Below, piece by piece: positions 1-7,710 of a stretch of DNA of 64,000 nt; the stretch's first letter is position 1, and every line of letters begins with the position of its first letter. The notes under the pieces are model-generated. The model was not told the DNA's origin, made no database searches, and saw only the letters and a program-made list of their open reading frames with translations. The translations under genes and the position numbers were made by a program. The stretch covers positions 31,169-95,168 of the forward strand of contig JAAUZT010000021.1 of the NCBI GenBank assembly GCA_014804485.1. The letters run 5' to 3'. The stretch is from Lachnospiraceae bacterium. GTDB lineage: Bacteria > Bacillota > Clostridia > Lachnospirales > Lachnospiraceae.

Positions 1-1432
1 TCTCAGCATTGGCAGGATTGGCAATATCCACCCAGAAACGTCTGTCCACTTTTCTGCCGGACTTTAAACGATACAGGATATTGAACACTCTGGGATCCTT
101 CATATCCTCCGGCTTCTCATCCCGCGACTTATCGGCAAGTGCCAGCACAGGCTCCGTATCCGTGATAAACATATGCTCCTCCGCATATGTGTTCGCCTGA
201 ACATAATTAAACTCATTATCCCAGAACTGCCCGTAATAATCCACATTGAGGGCAATACTGTCCAGTTTGTCCGCCTGCGGCAGATATGCATCATACCCGA
301 ACAGATCCAGCTTGAAGATCAGGAATACAACAATGATTCCTGCAACAACCGCACCGCTGGTTGCCGGATGTCTGAACAGACTCTTAATATCGAAGTCAAA
401 GATTACTTCCACGGCTGCACTGACGATCACGCCGCAGCCGACCATGCTTGCCACCGTCAGCAGCGTGTTGCCGTACGCCGCATTATGTACCCACATTCCG
501 ATTCCGAGACCGATCGGAATTGCCGTAACTACTTTCAATATCTGTCCGATCACGGGGAATGCCATCGCCTTACCCGCCGCCTCCGACGGACGCTTCCGAT
601 AGCATATCCATGCCGCCGCCAGAATCACTACAGCCAGTATAAACCATTTGCCGTAGTATGGCAATACAAGCCGTGCCACTTCCTTCAATTCCCCCCTGTA
701 TGTCGTGTATTTGATATATCGTGCATTATCTATGTAATCTTCCACTACGGAGAGCTTCGGCTCATGTCCCACATAGAATCCCGATACGGTTCGGAAGAAT
801 ACGCTCATCATAGTATTTATCAGAACGTATAAAAACAGTTCATACAACACCAGCGTCCCCGCCACACCGAGACCGATAAACTGATTACCGGTCAGCATCA
901 CCGCCAGAATAGCCGTATGGTACATCACCAGAAAGAATAACATCTGCCATATGAATCCGAATCCGATCATCGCCAGAACAGAGCCGTTTACCGCTCCCTG
1001 TATCGCTGCCGCCGCCGTACCGATCATAAGGCTCACCAGAGCCGAGGTCAGGTATATCATAATACCGTTCGCATAGACCACCGCAAATCTCCTGTTTCTG
1101 TCTACCGGTACACTGTGATACAGATCAACCTTTTTCCTGTCGTAGAGGTAGGAAAATCCCTGCATACCTATGATCACTGCCAGAAACAGCAGAATAGAAA
1201 TGAGTTTATCCTGAAAGCCCAACGCATCCTGCGCCGCCTGATACATCGCTTCCTTATACATCTCATATGTCTTGTAAGCTCCCTGGCTGTTCCGACTGCC
1301 TATTCGACTCAAATACACCGTCAGACCCCCTACATATGCCATTAACTGCGCCAGAACGGCTACGATCCACACCCAGATCCGGCGTTTATGGTTCTCTTTG
1401 CAGCTAGCCCAAAATGATTTTTTTGATGTCAT
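1..1432 (-). CDS. ABC transporter permease (YtrC/BcrB-like), 3' end outside window
   Basis: The track shows no ORF here because the frame runs off the left edge. Reading the minus strand from an ATG at 1432, after GGAGG, gives about 477 uninterrupted residues. They include several hydrophobic stretches, an early one containing VWIVAVLAQLMAYV, and the motif YDRKKVDLYHSVPV, which is typical of ABC-2-type permeases in YtrA-regulated operons. The start overlaps the end of the upstream ATPase gene by 29 bp, so the two should be translationally coupled and form one exporter. The substrate cannot be told; relatives handle cell-envelope stress or peptide antibiotics (family knowledge). The C-terminus is missing only because the window ends. 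Confidence 0.85.
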   Translation of the reverse strand, partial: MTSKKSFWASCKENHKRRIWVWIVAVLAQLMAYVGGLTVYLSRIGSRNSQGAYKTYEMYKEAMYQAAQDALGFQDKLISILLFLAVIIGMQGFSYLYDRKKVDLYHSVPVDRNRRFAVVYANGIMIYLTSALVSLMIGTAAAAIQGAVNGSVLAMIGFGFIWQMLFFLVMYHTAILAVMLTGNQFIGLGVAGTLVLYELFLYVLINTMMSVFFRTVSGFYVGHEPKLSVVEDYIDNARYIKYTTYRGELKEVARLVLPYYGKWFILAVVILAAAWICYRKRPSEAAGKAMAFPVIGQILKVVTAIPIGLGIGMWVHNAAYGNTLLTVASMVGCGVIVSAAVEVIFDFDIKSLFRHPATSGAVVAGIIVVFLIFKLDLFGYDAYLPQADKLDSIALNVDYYGQFWDNEFNYVQANTYAEEHMFITDTEPVLALADKSRDEKPEDMKDPRVFNILYRLKSGRKVDRRFWVDIANPANAE

Positions 1433-2309
1433 ATCCCACTACCTCCGTTTCACTGATGAAGATCTCCTCTAACGAAAGAGGAAGTACTTCGTAAAATACG
1501 GTATCTACCGTGGCAAATCTGGCCGTCACTTCTTCCCGCGTGCTTCGTACGGTATAAGTGCGAAGAGACCCTCTCTGTTCCTTCTTAAGCACTTCCATGC
1601 CGTTTAACGCCTTTAACTCTTCATCCACCGTGGCAAACACACACTGCACCTTCTGGATGTTGCACTTCATATCCTCCAGATCTTTGGAAAGCAGCACGCC
1701 GCCCTTATGCAAAAGTCCTACATGATCGCAGATATCCTCAAGCTCCCGCAGATTGTGAGAAGCAATTACAGGCGTCAGTCCCCTCTCTTCCATCTCCTTG
1801 GCAAAAATGGATTTGACTCCCTGCCGCATCACCGGATCGAGTCCGTCGAAAGTCTCATCGCACAGAATATATTTCGTATGCGCACAGATTCCCAGAAGAA
1901 GCGCCAGCTGTTTTTTCATTCCTTTGGAAAAAGTACTGATCCTCCGGTTCTGATCCAAGTTAAAATGTTCAAGATATTTATAAAATTCCTCTTTATTAAA
2001 CTCATCATAGATACCGCTGAAGTACCGTTCCATCGTCCGCGCATTGGAATTGGCGAAGAAATAAGGCTCATCTGCTATAAAAAAGAGTCTCTTCTTCGCT
2101 TCCACATTATTGTATACGGGCATGTTATCCACTGCCACCGTACCACTGTCGGGCCGCAGCACCCCGGAGACCATTCTGAGCACGGTACTCTTGCCGGCCC
2201 CGTTCGTTCCGATCAGACCGAACACGGTATTGTCTTTTATCGTTACACTGACTTCGTCAACTGCCTTGATCTTATCAAATGTCTTCGTCAGGTTATGTAT
2301 CTCTATCAT
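1404..2309 (-). CDS. ABC transporter ATP-binding protein
   Basis: 301 residues, full length for an exporter ATPase. Walker A GTNGAGKST lies near residue 36, the signature is a degenerate FSKGMKKQ near residue 128, and Walker B with the catalytic region reads ILCDETFDGLDP. The H-loop is in VIASHNLREL. The last third, about 80 residues, is a C-terminal extension typical of this subclass. It is the middle gene of a GntR regulator-ATPase-permease operon: the regulator ends 18 bp upstream and the permease start overlaps its 3' end. It should energise the permease at 1-1432. The substrate is unknown. The B-loop ETFDGLD lacks the more usual EPTNGLD form but keeps the acidic residues. Confidence 0.93.
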   Translation of the reverse strand: MIEIHNLTKTFDKIKAVDEVSVTIKDNTVFGLIGTNGAGKSTVLRMVSGVLRPDSGTVAVDNMPVYNNVEAKKRLFFIADEPYFFANSNARTMERYFSGIYDEFNKEEFYKYLEHFNLDQNRRISTFSKGMKKQLALLLGICAHTKYILCDETFDGLDPVMRQGVKSIFAKEMEERGLTPVIASHNLRELEDICDHVGLLHKGGVLLSKDLEDMKCNIQKVQCVFATVDEELKALNGMEVLKKEQRGSLRTYTVRSTREEVTARFATVDTVFYEVLPLSLEEIFISETEVVGYDIKKIILG

Positions 2310-2327
2310 AAATTCCTCCTTTTCTGC

Positions 2328-2681
2328 CTAAAGCACTTCGATCAGGCGGATGAGTTCTGCTTTGGACATACCGATCTCCAACACCTCCCGCACAAGTGCC
2401 ATGATCTGATCTACATATTCATTCTTGCGTTTCTCCACCAGCCCGCTGTCCCCTGATACAAAATTGCCTCTGCCTTTTACCACATAGATAAATCCCTGAC
2501 GTTCCAGCTCCGCATACGCCTTCTGGATCGTGTTCGGATTAATGGAAAGCTCCATCGCCAGATTGCGTACCGACGGGAGCTGCTCGTCAGGCTGCATAAC
2601 GCCCTTTAAAATCAGGGTTTTATAGCGCTCTACGATTTGTTCATATATTGGGCGGGTGTCTTTATAATCTATGAATATCAT
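2328..2681 (-). CDS. GntR-family transcriptional regulator, YtrA subfamily
   Basis: 117 residues: a winged-helix GntR domain (residues about 10-75, with DEQLPSVRNLAMELSINPNT and the wing GFIYVVKGRGNFV) followed by a short helical dimerisation tail. The lack of a large effector domain is the hallmark of the YtrA group. It is first in an operon with an ABC ATPase and permease, the usual arrangement for this subfamily. The promoter directly upstream carries a perfect inverted repeat over its -10 region, so the protein is very likely an autorepressor of the whole operon. The inducer is unknown; in relatives it is often a cell-wall-active antibiotic. Confidence 0.93.
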   Translation of the reverse strand: MIFIDYKDTRPIYEQIVERYKTLILKGVMQPDEQLPSVRNLAMELSINPNTIQKAYAELERQGFIYVVKGRGNFVSGDSGLVEKRKNEYVDQIMALVREVLEIGMSKAELIRLIEVL

Positions 2682-2730
2682 GCCTGCTCCTTTCCCTGTG
2701 AATTACGTTTTACCCCTCCCCCACTGAGAA

Positions 2731-2790
2731 TACTAAGTGTACTATCAGCGATGGTACACTTAGTATAGTTAAAGCGTGCAGGATTGTCAA
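2731..2790 (-). promoter_or_regulatory. Promoter and YtrA-type operator of the GntR/ABC operon
   Basis: On the minus strand a consensus -35 TTGACA (2785-2790) is followed after 17 bp by -10 TATACT (2762-2767). A perfect 12-bp inverted repeat, TACTAAGTGTAC / GTACACTTAGTA with 11 bp between arms (2731-2765), overlaps the -10 box and start site. The strong promoter with a masking operator fits repression by the GntR protein encoded downstream. Confidence 0.85.
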
Positions 2791-2906
2791 GTGCAGAATA
2801 AAGATATGGGTTGAGAAAAACGGCCGCTCGGACAGATGATAAACTCTTCGTCGCCGCGCTCCCGCTCCGAGCTAGGGTATTGGCTATGAACTAATAAGTT
2901 TTGAAA

Positions 2907-3137
2907 GGCAGATTGCACAAAATATTCTCGAAGCTGGCATGCGGAGGAATATGAGATTTTCTTAATATTCCGTTCGATATCCAGAAATTTCGGGACAAGG
3001 ATGTCCCGAAAAGCCCGTAATGAGCCCGGACGGCGAATAGAGGGCGGTTTCGTCCGTCTGCATAACCTTGCCGGAATATTTTAGAAAATCCATATGACGC
3101 AGCCCGCCAGCTTCGAGAATATTTTGCGCAATCTGCC
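2907..3137. repeat. Fold-back element, copy 1 (231 bp, long terminal inverted repeats)
   Basis: The intergenic stretch 2791-3352 has no convincing gene; most of it is this element. It begins GGCAGATTGC and ends GCAATCTGCC. The outer arms are complementary over about 32 nt with one mismatch, which would be a G-U pair if transcribed on the minus strand. A second nested inverted repeat (GATTTTCTTAATATTCC with its near complement) lies inside, then a hairpin CGGGACA/TGTCCCG. A second copy with the same architecture lies at 24153-24379. A further 7-bp inverted repeat (GCTCGGA/TCCGAGC) sits to its left near 2827-2873. Confidence 0.85.
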
Positions 3138-3352
3138 CTCCCCCGCTTATATCAAAAATGTCCATCACTCAATTGCAAAATTTTCACCGTAAATCCAAAA
3201 CATTCCATAGAATTTCCTACAAAAAAGGACATACATGGAATATCCACACATGCCCTCTTCTAATATACTCTAAATATTTTATACAGAAATCCTCACGGTT
3301 CTATGCCATTGGCTTTTCCAAGATCATCTCAAGCATAATTTCCTGCCATGAC

Positions 3353-4894
3353 TTATTTCACCAACAACGACTTCCCTGTCATCACTTCCGGCTGCTCCAT
3401 ACCCATGAGCTCAATGAGCGTAGGCACGATATCCGCCAGACATCCGCCCTCTCTCAATTTATAAGCCGGATCTGCATTGACCAGAATAAACGGCACAGGA
3501 TTCGTAGTATGCGCCGTGAAAGGTGCTCCCGTCTCGTAATCTATGAGCTGCTCCGCATTGCCGTGGTCGGCACAGATAAACATCACGCCATCCACTTCCT
3601 TAATGGCTTCTACCGCACGTCCGACACACTCATCCACTGCCTCCACAGCCTTAATTGCCGCTTCTTCCACTCCCGTATGTCCTACCATATCGGGATTAGC
3701 AAAGTTGATGATAATCACGTCGTACTCACCTGACTTAATGCAGCCCACCAGCTTGTCACAAACTTCGTAAGCGCTCATCTGAGGCTTTAAGTCATAGGTC
3801 GCCACATCTTTCGGAGAATTAACGAGGATTCTCTCCTCACCCTCGTTGGGCTCTTCCACACCGCCGTTGAAGAAGAATGTTACATGTGCGTATTTCTCCG
3901 TCTCCGCCAGTCTCGCCTGTTTCATATGATTTGCCGCAAGCCACTCGCCGAACGTATTTGTCACTGCAATCTTGTGGAATGCCACCTCTTTATTCGGGAT
4001 CGTAGGATCATAATCCGAGAAACATACATAGGTAAGATCCAGCTTCTTCTCTCTTGCAAAACCTTTGAAATCATCGTCACAAAAGCTTCTGGTAATCTCT
4101 CTGGCTCTGTCGGGACGGAAATTAAAGAAGATAACGGAATCACCATCCTTGATCGTCGCTACCGGCTCACCGTTTTTCTTCACAACGGTAGGTTTTACAA
4201 ACTCGTCCGTCTCTTCCCTGTCATAGGACGCCTGAATTCCTCCCGTGGCACTTGCCGCCTCAAGTCCTTCGCCCTTGGTAAGTGCAATATATGCTTTCTC
4301 TACTCTGTCGTAGTTGTTATCCCTGTCCATAGCGTAGTACCGTCCTGTCACGGTTGCCACTTCACCCACGCCGATCTTCTTCATCTCCTGCTCTAAGTCT
4401 TCCACAAAGCCCTTGCCGCTGGCCGGAGGTGTGTCACGGCCGTCTAAGAAAGCATGTACATACACTTTGCTTAAGTTGTTTCTCTTCGCCAGCTCCAACA
4501 GTCCGTAGAGATGCGTGTTATGGCTGTGTACGCCGCCGTCAGACAGCAGACCGAACATATGCAGTGAAGAATCGTTTTTCTTACAGTTATTCACAGCATC
4601 AAGAAGCGCAGGATTCTCGAAGAAGGTGCCGTCCTGAATCTCCTTGGTGATTCTCGTAAGTTCCTGATATACGATGCGTCCCGCACCCATATTCAGATGT
4701 CCCACCTCGGAGTTACCCATCTGTCCGTCGGGAAGACCTACCGCCATACCGCTGGCATTACCTTTCACAAAAGGACACTCCGCCATGAGGCTGTCCATCA
4801 CGGGTGTCTTCGCTTCTGCCACCGCGTTGCCCTGTGTCTTCTCATTCAGGCCGTAGCCGTCAAGAATCATTAATACTGCCGGTTTTTTTGTCAT
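3353..4894 (-). CDS. gpmI: 2,3-bisphosphoglycerate-independent phosphoglycerate mutase
   Basis: 513 residues, the normal length. It interconverts 3- and 2-phosphoglycerate in glycolysis and gluconeogenesis in the cytoplasm. Family signatures are all present: N-terminal metal ligand in LMILDGYGLN, the phosphoserine region DGQMGNSEVGH (Ser near residue 63), GRDTPP in the phosphotransferase insert, and the C-terminal metal sites CADHGNAEQ and TAHTTNPVP. The start is fixed by AAGGAGG ahead of the ATG. It is separated by only 14 bp from the end of the TPR-protein gene upstream, so co-transcription is possible although the functions do not obviously connect. Nothing is missing or frameshifted. Confidence 0.98.
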   Translation of the reverse strand: MTKKPAVLMILDGYGLNEKTQGNAVAEAKTPVMDSLMAECPFVKGNASGMAVGLPDGQMGNSEVGHLNMGAGRIVYQELTRITKEIQDGTFFENPALLDAVNNCKKNDSSLHMFGLLSDGGVHSHNTHLYGLLELAKRNNLSKVYVHAFLDGRDTPPASGKGFVEDLEQEMKKIGVGEVATVTGRYYAMDRDNNYDRVEKAYIALTKGEGLEAASATGGIQASYDREETDEFVKPTVVKKNGEPVATIKDGDSVIFFNFRPDRAREITRSFCDDDFKGFAREKKLDLTYVCFSDYDPTIPNKEVAFHKIAVTNTFGEWLAANHMKQARLAETEKYAHVTFFFNGGVEEPNEGEERILVNSPKDVATYDLKPQMSAYEVCDKLVGCIKSGEYDVIIINFANPDMVGHTGVEEAAIKAVEAVDECVGRAVEAIKEVDGVMFICADHGNAEQLIDYETGAPFTAHTTNPVPFILVNADPAYKLREGGCLADIVPTLIELMGMEQPEVMTGKSLLVK

Positions 4895-4908
4895 AATTGT
4901 TTTCCTCC

Positions 4909-6741
4909 TTAATAGTCAATCTCCCACTCATGCTCGCCGCCCCAGTCGCCGATGGCGTTGGTGGTGATTCCCTCTTGCGTGGTCACTTTGGTGTCAAACC
5001 GATAATTCATCTGCGGCACATACTCACCGCCTATCTTCACATTACTGTACAAATACTGCACTGTATATTCTGTCTTGGAATCCTCTCCGCTATCCACAGC
5101 CGGCTCATAGGAAATAACACTCCGCTGTACGCCGTCATCTTCCTGCTTTGTACCCCAGACCTTGATGATTCCCTGATGATTATCATACTCCTCTTCGCTC
5201 AGGAAATAGAACCTGACCTTATCGTCCTCCCGATGCAGCATAAGCTGTTCTCTGTTCAGCGGAATATAAATAGAGCCTTCCCAGTAACCTGAATTTTCTT
5301 CGATAAAACTGTCTCTGATCTGCTGGTAGGATTCCTGTGCCACCAGTTCTCTTGCATACGCATAGTTGCCTGCCTCAAACTCCTGAAAAGCTTCCGCAAA
5401 ATAATCACTCACCTCTTTTGCACGGGCGAGACATGCCATCGTCTCCGTGATTCCCGCATCTTTTACCGCACTGTTTACCTCCGTGAGAAGTATTCTGTAT
5501 GCTTCCAGATGAGGAATACTGATCTGTACATAGGGTCTATCGATCAGCACATACTGTGTCAGAACCGCCTTCATCGCCTCCGAAGGTTTTGTCTGATACA
5601 AAGCAAGCATTCTGCGCACAAGCGCTTCATACTCTGCGTAGCTGCAAGTATCCTGCGCTGCATCCGCGTCACAAAACATGCTGCATACGGCTTCCTCTTC
5701 CTCTGTCTTGAACAAACGCTCATAGCAGGTCGATAACAGTCCCGGCGCATCCGCATTATCCGGCTCCTGTTCCAGCACCTGAATACATTTATCTACGGTC
5801 GCAAGCGTACAATTCCCCTCGTTGATCTCATGTACCGCTTCATTGTACACTTCCACACAGTAATAATGAAGAAGTCCTTCGTCCTGTGTCTGCTCCCAGC
5901 CAGTGTATAATATCTGTTTGGCATCCTGTATATTGCCCTGTGCCACATAATTATCCGCCATACCGCGGTATGCTTCCACTGATGCCGTATCAATCTTAAG
6001 CGCACTCTCATAGGCATTCTGCGCATTTGTGTAATCGGACTGCTCCGTATATCTGCCTCCCTTGGCAAGACAGCGGGACAGCTTCATAGAGGGCAGATTA
6101 AGAAGTATTGGTATGGCGATGGCCCCAACCACGATCACTCCGGCACAGACCGCCATTGCGATCTTCTGTCTCCTGACTTTCCTCCTGCGTTCCTCGCGTC
6201 TTCTGGCACGCAATTCGTCACGCTTCTGCATGCGGATTTCGAAATCTTCCCTACTTTCCGCTTTGCCGTTCTTATCCCCAGTCGATCCGTGCTTCTTTTC
6301 CTCTGAGATCGGTTTTACTTTCTTTTTCTCCGCCGTTTCCGGCTTCTTTTCTTCAGTTACCGGCTTTACTTTCTTTTTCACTGCCTGTCCGGGCTTCTTT
6401 CCCCCGGCTGCCGGCTTTACTTTCTTTTTCACCGTCGGTTCCGGCTTCTTTTCCTCCGAGACCGGTTTTACTTTCTTTTTCTCCGCCGTTTCCGGCTTCT
6501 TTTCTTCAGTTACCGGCTTTGCTTTCTTCTCCGCCTGTCCGGTCTTCTTTTCTACAGCGGTGGGGTTTGCCTTCTTCTCTGCCTGTCCGGTTTTCTTTTC
6601 TACGGCTATCGGCTTTGCGTTCTTTTTTTCCGACGGTTCCGCCTTCTTTTCTCCGGTTGACGGTTCTTCCTTCTTTTTCTCCACTACCGAAATCCCTGAC
6701 TGCGTCTGCCGCTCCGCCAAATTGCTGTTATTATGCTCCAT
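4909..6741 (-). CDS. Membrane-anchored TPR protein with Lys/Glu/Pro-rich N-terminal repeats
   Basis: About 610 residues. The start is taken at the fourth codon of the track ORF because AGGAG lies 10 nt before that ATG and only 1 nt before the first. Residues about 20-165 are a low-complexity basic region built from 16-17-residue repeats such as KKPETAEKKKVKPVSEE. One membrane segment follows near residues 195-215 (IAMAVCAGVIVVGAIAIPIL), preceded by RRKVRRQK, giving a cytoplasmic N-terminus. The extracytoplasmic part starts with TPR-like helices (AYESALKIDTASVEAYRGMADNY) and ends in a domain I do not recognise. The basic tail might bind nucleic acid or anionic lipid; that is a guess. No enzyme motif seen. 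Confidence 0.8.
   Translation of the reverse strand: MEHNNSNLAERQTQSGISVVEKKKEEPSTGEKKAEPSEKKNAKPIAVEKKTGQAEKKANPTAVEKKTGQAEKKAKPVTEEKKPETAEKKKVKPVSEEKKPEPTVKKKVKPAAGGKKPGQAVKKKVKPVTEEKKPETAEKKKVKPISEEKKHGSTGDKNGKAESREDFEIRMQKRDELRARRREERRRKVRRQKIAMAVCAGVIVVGAIAIPILLNLPSMKLSRCLAKGGRYTEQSDYTNAQNAYESALKIDTASVEAYRGMADNYVAQGNIQDAKQILYTGWEQTQDEGLLHYYCVEVYNEAVHEINEGNCTLATVDKCIQVLEQEPDNADAPGLLSTCYERLFKTEEEEAVCSMFCDADAAQDTCSYAEYEALVRRMLALYQTKPSEAMKAVLTQYVLIDRPYVQISIPHLEAYRILLTEVNSAVKDAGITETMACLARAKEVSDYFAEAFQEFEAGNYAYARELVAQESYQQIRDSFIEENSGYWEGSIYIPLNREQLMLHREDDKVRFYFLSEEEYDNHQGIIKVWGTKQEDDGVQRSVISYEPAVDSGEDSKTEYTVQYLYSNVKIGGEYVPQMNYRFDTKVTTQEGITTNAIGDWGGEHEWEIDY
6275..6650. repeat. In-frame tandem repeat, about 51-bp unit
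   Basis: Inside the TPR-protein gene the DNA repeats with a 51-bp period (17 codons), with neighbouring shorter 48-bp units. At least four full 17-residue units plus two or three 16-residue ones are visible, two of them identical in protein except for V/I. Such arrays change copy number by slippage or recombination, so repeat number may vary between strains. Confidence 0.8.
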
Positions 6742-6827
6742 CTTGCTCATACTCCTATAACTGTGATACCTTCCGCGTCATCCGGCTGTCCATGCCGCAA
6801 CGTTTTTAAATGCCCCATACATTCACC

Positions 6828-6857
6828 ATACTAGCATATCAGATAGGATTTTGTCCA
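6828..6857 (-). promoter_or_regulatory. Probable promoter of the TPR-protein gene
   Basis: Minus strand TGGACA (6852-6857), 18-bp spacer, TAGTAT (6828-6833), about 87 bp before the chosen start codon. Both boxes deviate from consensus by one or two bases. Confidence 0.5.
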
Positions 6858-6886
6858 GTATTGCGTTCCTTATAATGTTACTATTG

Positions 6887-7027
6887 GTAACAGTTTAGCC
6901 CAGGACTTGCACTTGCTGCAAAGTCCGTGGGAACGTGTAAATTTGATCAAGAAGGAATCTGTCCCTCGCCGCAGGCGACTTGGAATGGGCAGATTCCGTA
7001 ACAGTGAAGCCAAAGGCTGAACTGTTA
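6887..7027. repeat. Structured intergenic element with three competing arms
   Basis: The 5' arm GTAACAGTTTAGCC (6887-6900) and 3' arm GGCTGAACTGTTAC (7014-7027) are complementary apart from one G-T pair. A second copy of the 5' arm, GTAACAGTGAAGCC, lies at about 6998 and can pair with the same 3' arm in a short hairpin with an AAA loop. Between them are hairpins GGACTTGC/GCAAAGTCC and GGAATCTG/CAGATTCC, the latter enclosing CGCC-GCA-GGCG. The region is compact and highly folded. I do not recognise it as a known riboswitch. It fills most of the 360-bp gap between two divergent genes. Confidence 0.7.
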
Positions 7028-7053
7028 CTACTATTGTACCGCTGTGCTATAAT
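7025..7053 (+). promoter_or_regulatory. Putative promoter of the YgjP-like gene
   Basis: TATAAT at 7048-7053 with TTACTA 17 bp upstream (7025-7030), about 50 bp before the start codon. The -35 box would lie within the right edge of the structured element. Confidence 0.45.
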
Positions 7054-7101
7054 ATAATCAATGCGGTTCACAATGTAATTCACCGCCCCTGGAGGTCACC
7101 T

Positions 7102-7710
7102 ATGATAAACCAATCCGACAGCACAATACGCATCCAATATCAGAGTAAGCTTTACGAGCTGCCTTACACACTCATCCGCAGCAACCGTCGAAGCTTCTCC
7201 ATCAGTATTGCACCCGACGGACAGATCACGGTGCGCGTTCCCATGCGCGCCACGCAGAAGGAAATCTCCCATCTGCTCATCGAGAAGCGTATCTGGATCG
7301 TCACTAAGTATCTGGAAGTTCAGGAAAAACAGCGTAACCGTCCCGTTTCCGAGTTGACCGACACCCAGCGGTTCGCCTTGGAAAAGCGCTATATCACCGC
7401 GGCGAAAGAATATTTTCCGAAAAGAGTTGCCCATTTTCAACAGTTTACCGGCGGCTCCTACAACCGCATCACCATCAGGGATCAGAAGACCCGCTGGGGA
7501 AGCTGCAGTGCAAGAGGCACACTCTCCTTCAACTGGCGGCTCATGCTGGCGCCGCCCGCCATCCTGGATTATGTGGTCGTCCATGAGCTGTGCCATCTGA
7601 CCCATATGAATCACTCCGCCGCTTTCTGGCAGAAAGTAGAATCCGTATATCCTGATTACCGTACCGCCCGTAAGTGGCTGAAAGACCACGGGCAGGAACT
7701 GGTTCTATGA
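7102..7710 (+). CDS. YgjP-like metal-dependent hydrolase (DUF45 / M48-like)
   Basis: 202 residues, the usual length. The DUF45 signatures are clear: TRWGSCS near residue 133 and a zinc-binding VVHELCHLTHMNHS (HExxH, near residue 155), followed by FWQKVESVYPDY. The fold is that of a gluzincin metallopeptidase; physiological substrates in the family are poorly defined, so peptidase action is not assured. The start follows GGAGGTCACC, a very strong ribosome site. It is convergent with the DEAD-box helicase gene and the two 3' ends overlap by 6 bp, so no terminator fits between them. Confidence 0.92.
   Translation: MINQSDSTIRIQYQSKLYELPYTLIRSNRRSFSISIAPDGQITVRVPMRATQKEISHLLIEKRIWIVTKYLEVQEKQRNRPVSELTDTQRFALEKRYITAAKEYFPKRVAHFQQFTGGSYNRITIRDQKTRWGSCSARGTLSFNWRLMLAPPAILDYVVVHELCHLTHMNHSAAFWQKVESVYPDYRTARKWLKDHGQELVL

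Noticed and set aside
2962-3168. 68-residue minus-strand ORF inside fold-back copy 1
   Set aside because: It covers the structured repeat, has no ribosome site, and the same frame in copy 2 is interrupted by stop codons.
6290-6620. Regular repeats as a possible CRISPR array
   Set aside because: The units are contiguous, in frame and coding, with no variable spacers.
6062-6760. 232-residue plus-strand ORF rich in Phe
   Set aside because: Antisense of the Lys-rich repeats in the TPR-protein gene (AAG/AAA read backwards as TTC/TTT).
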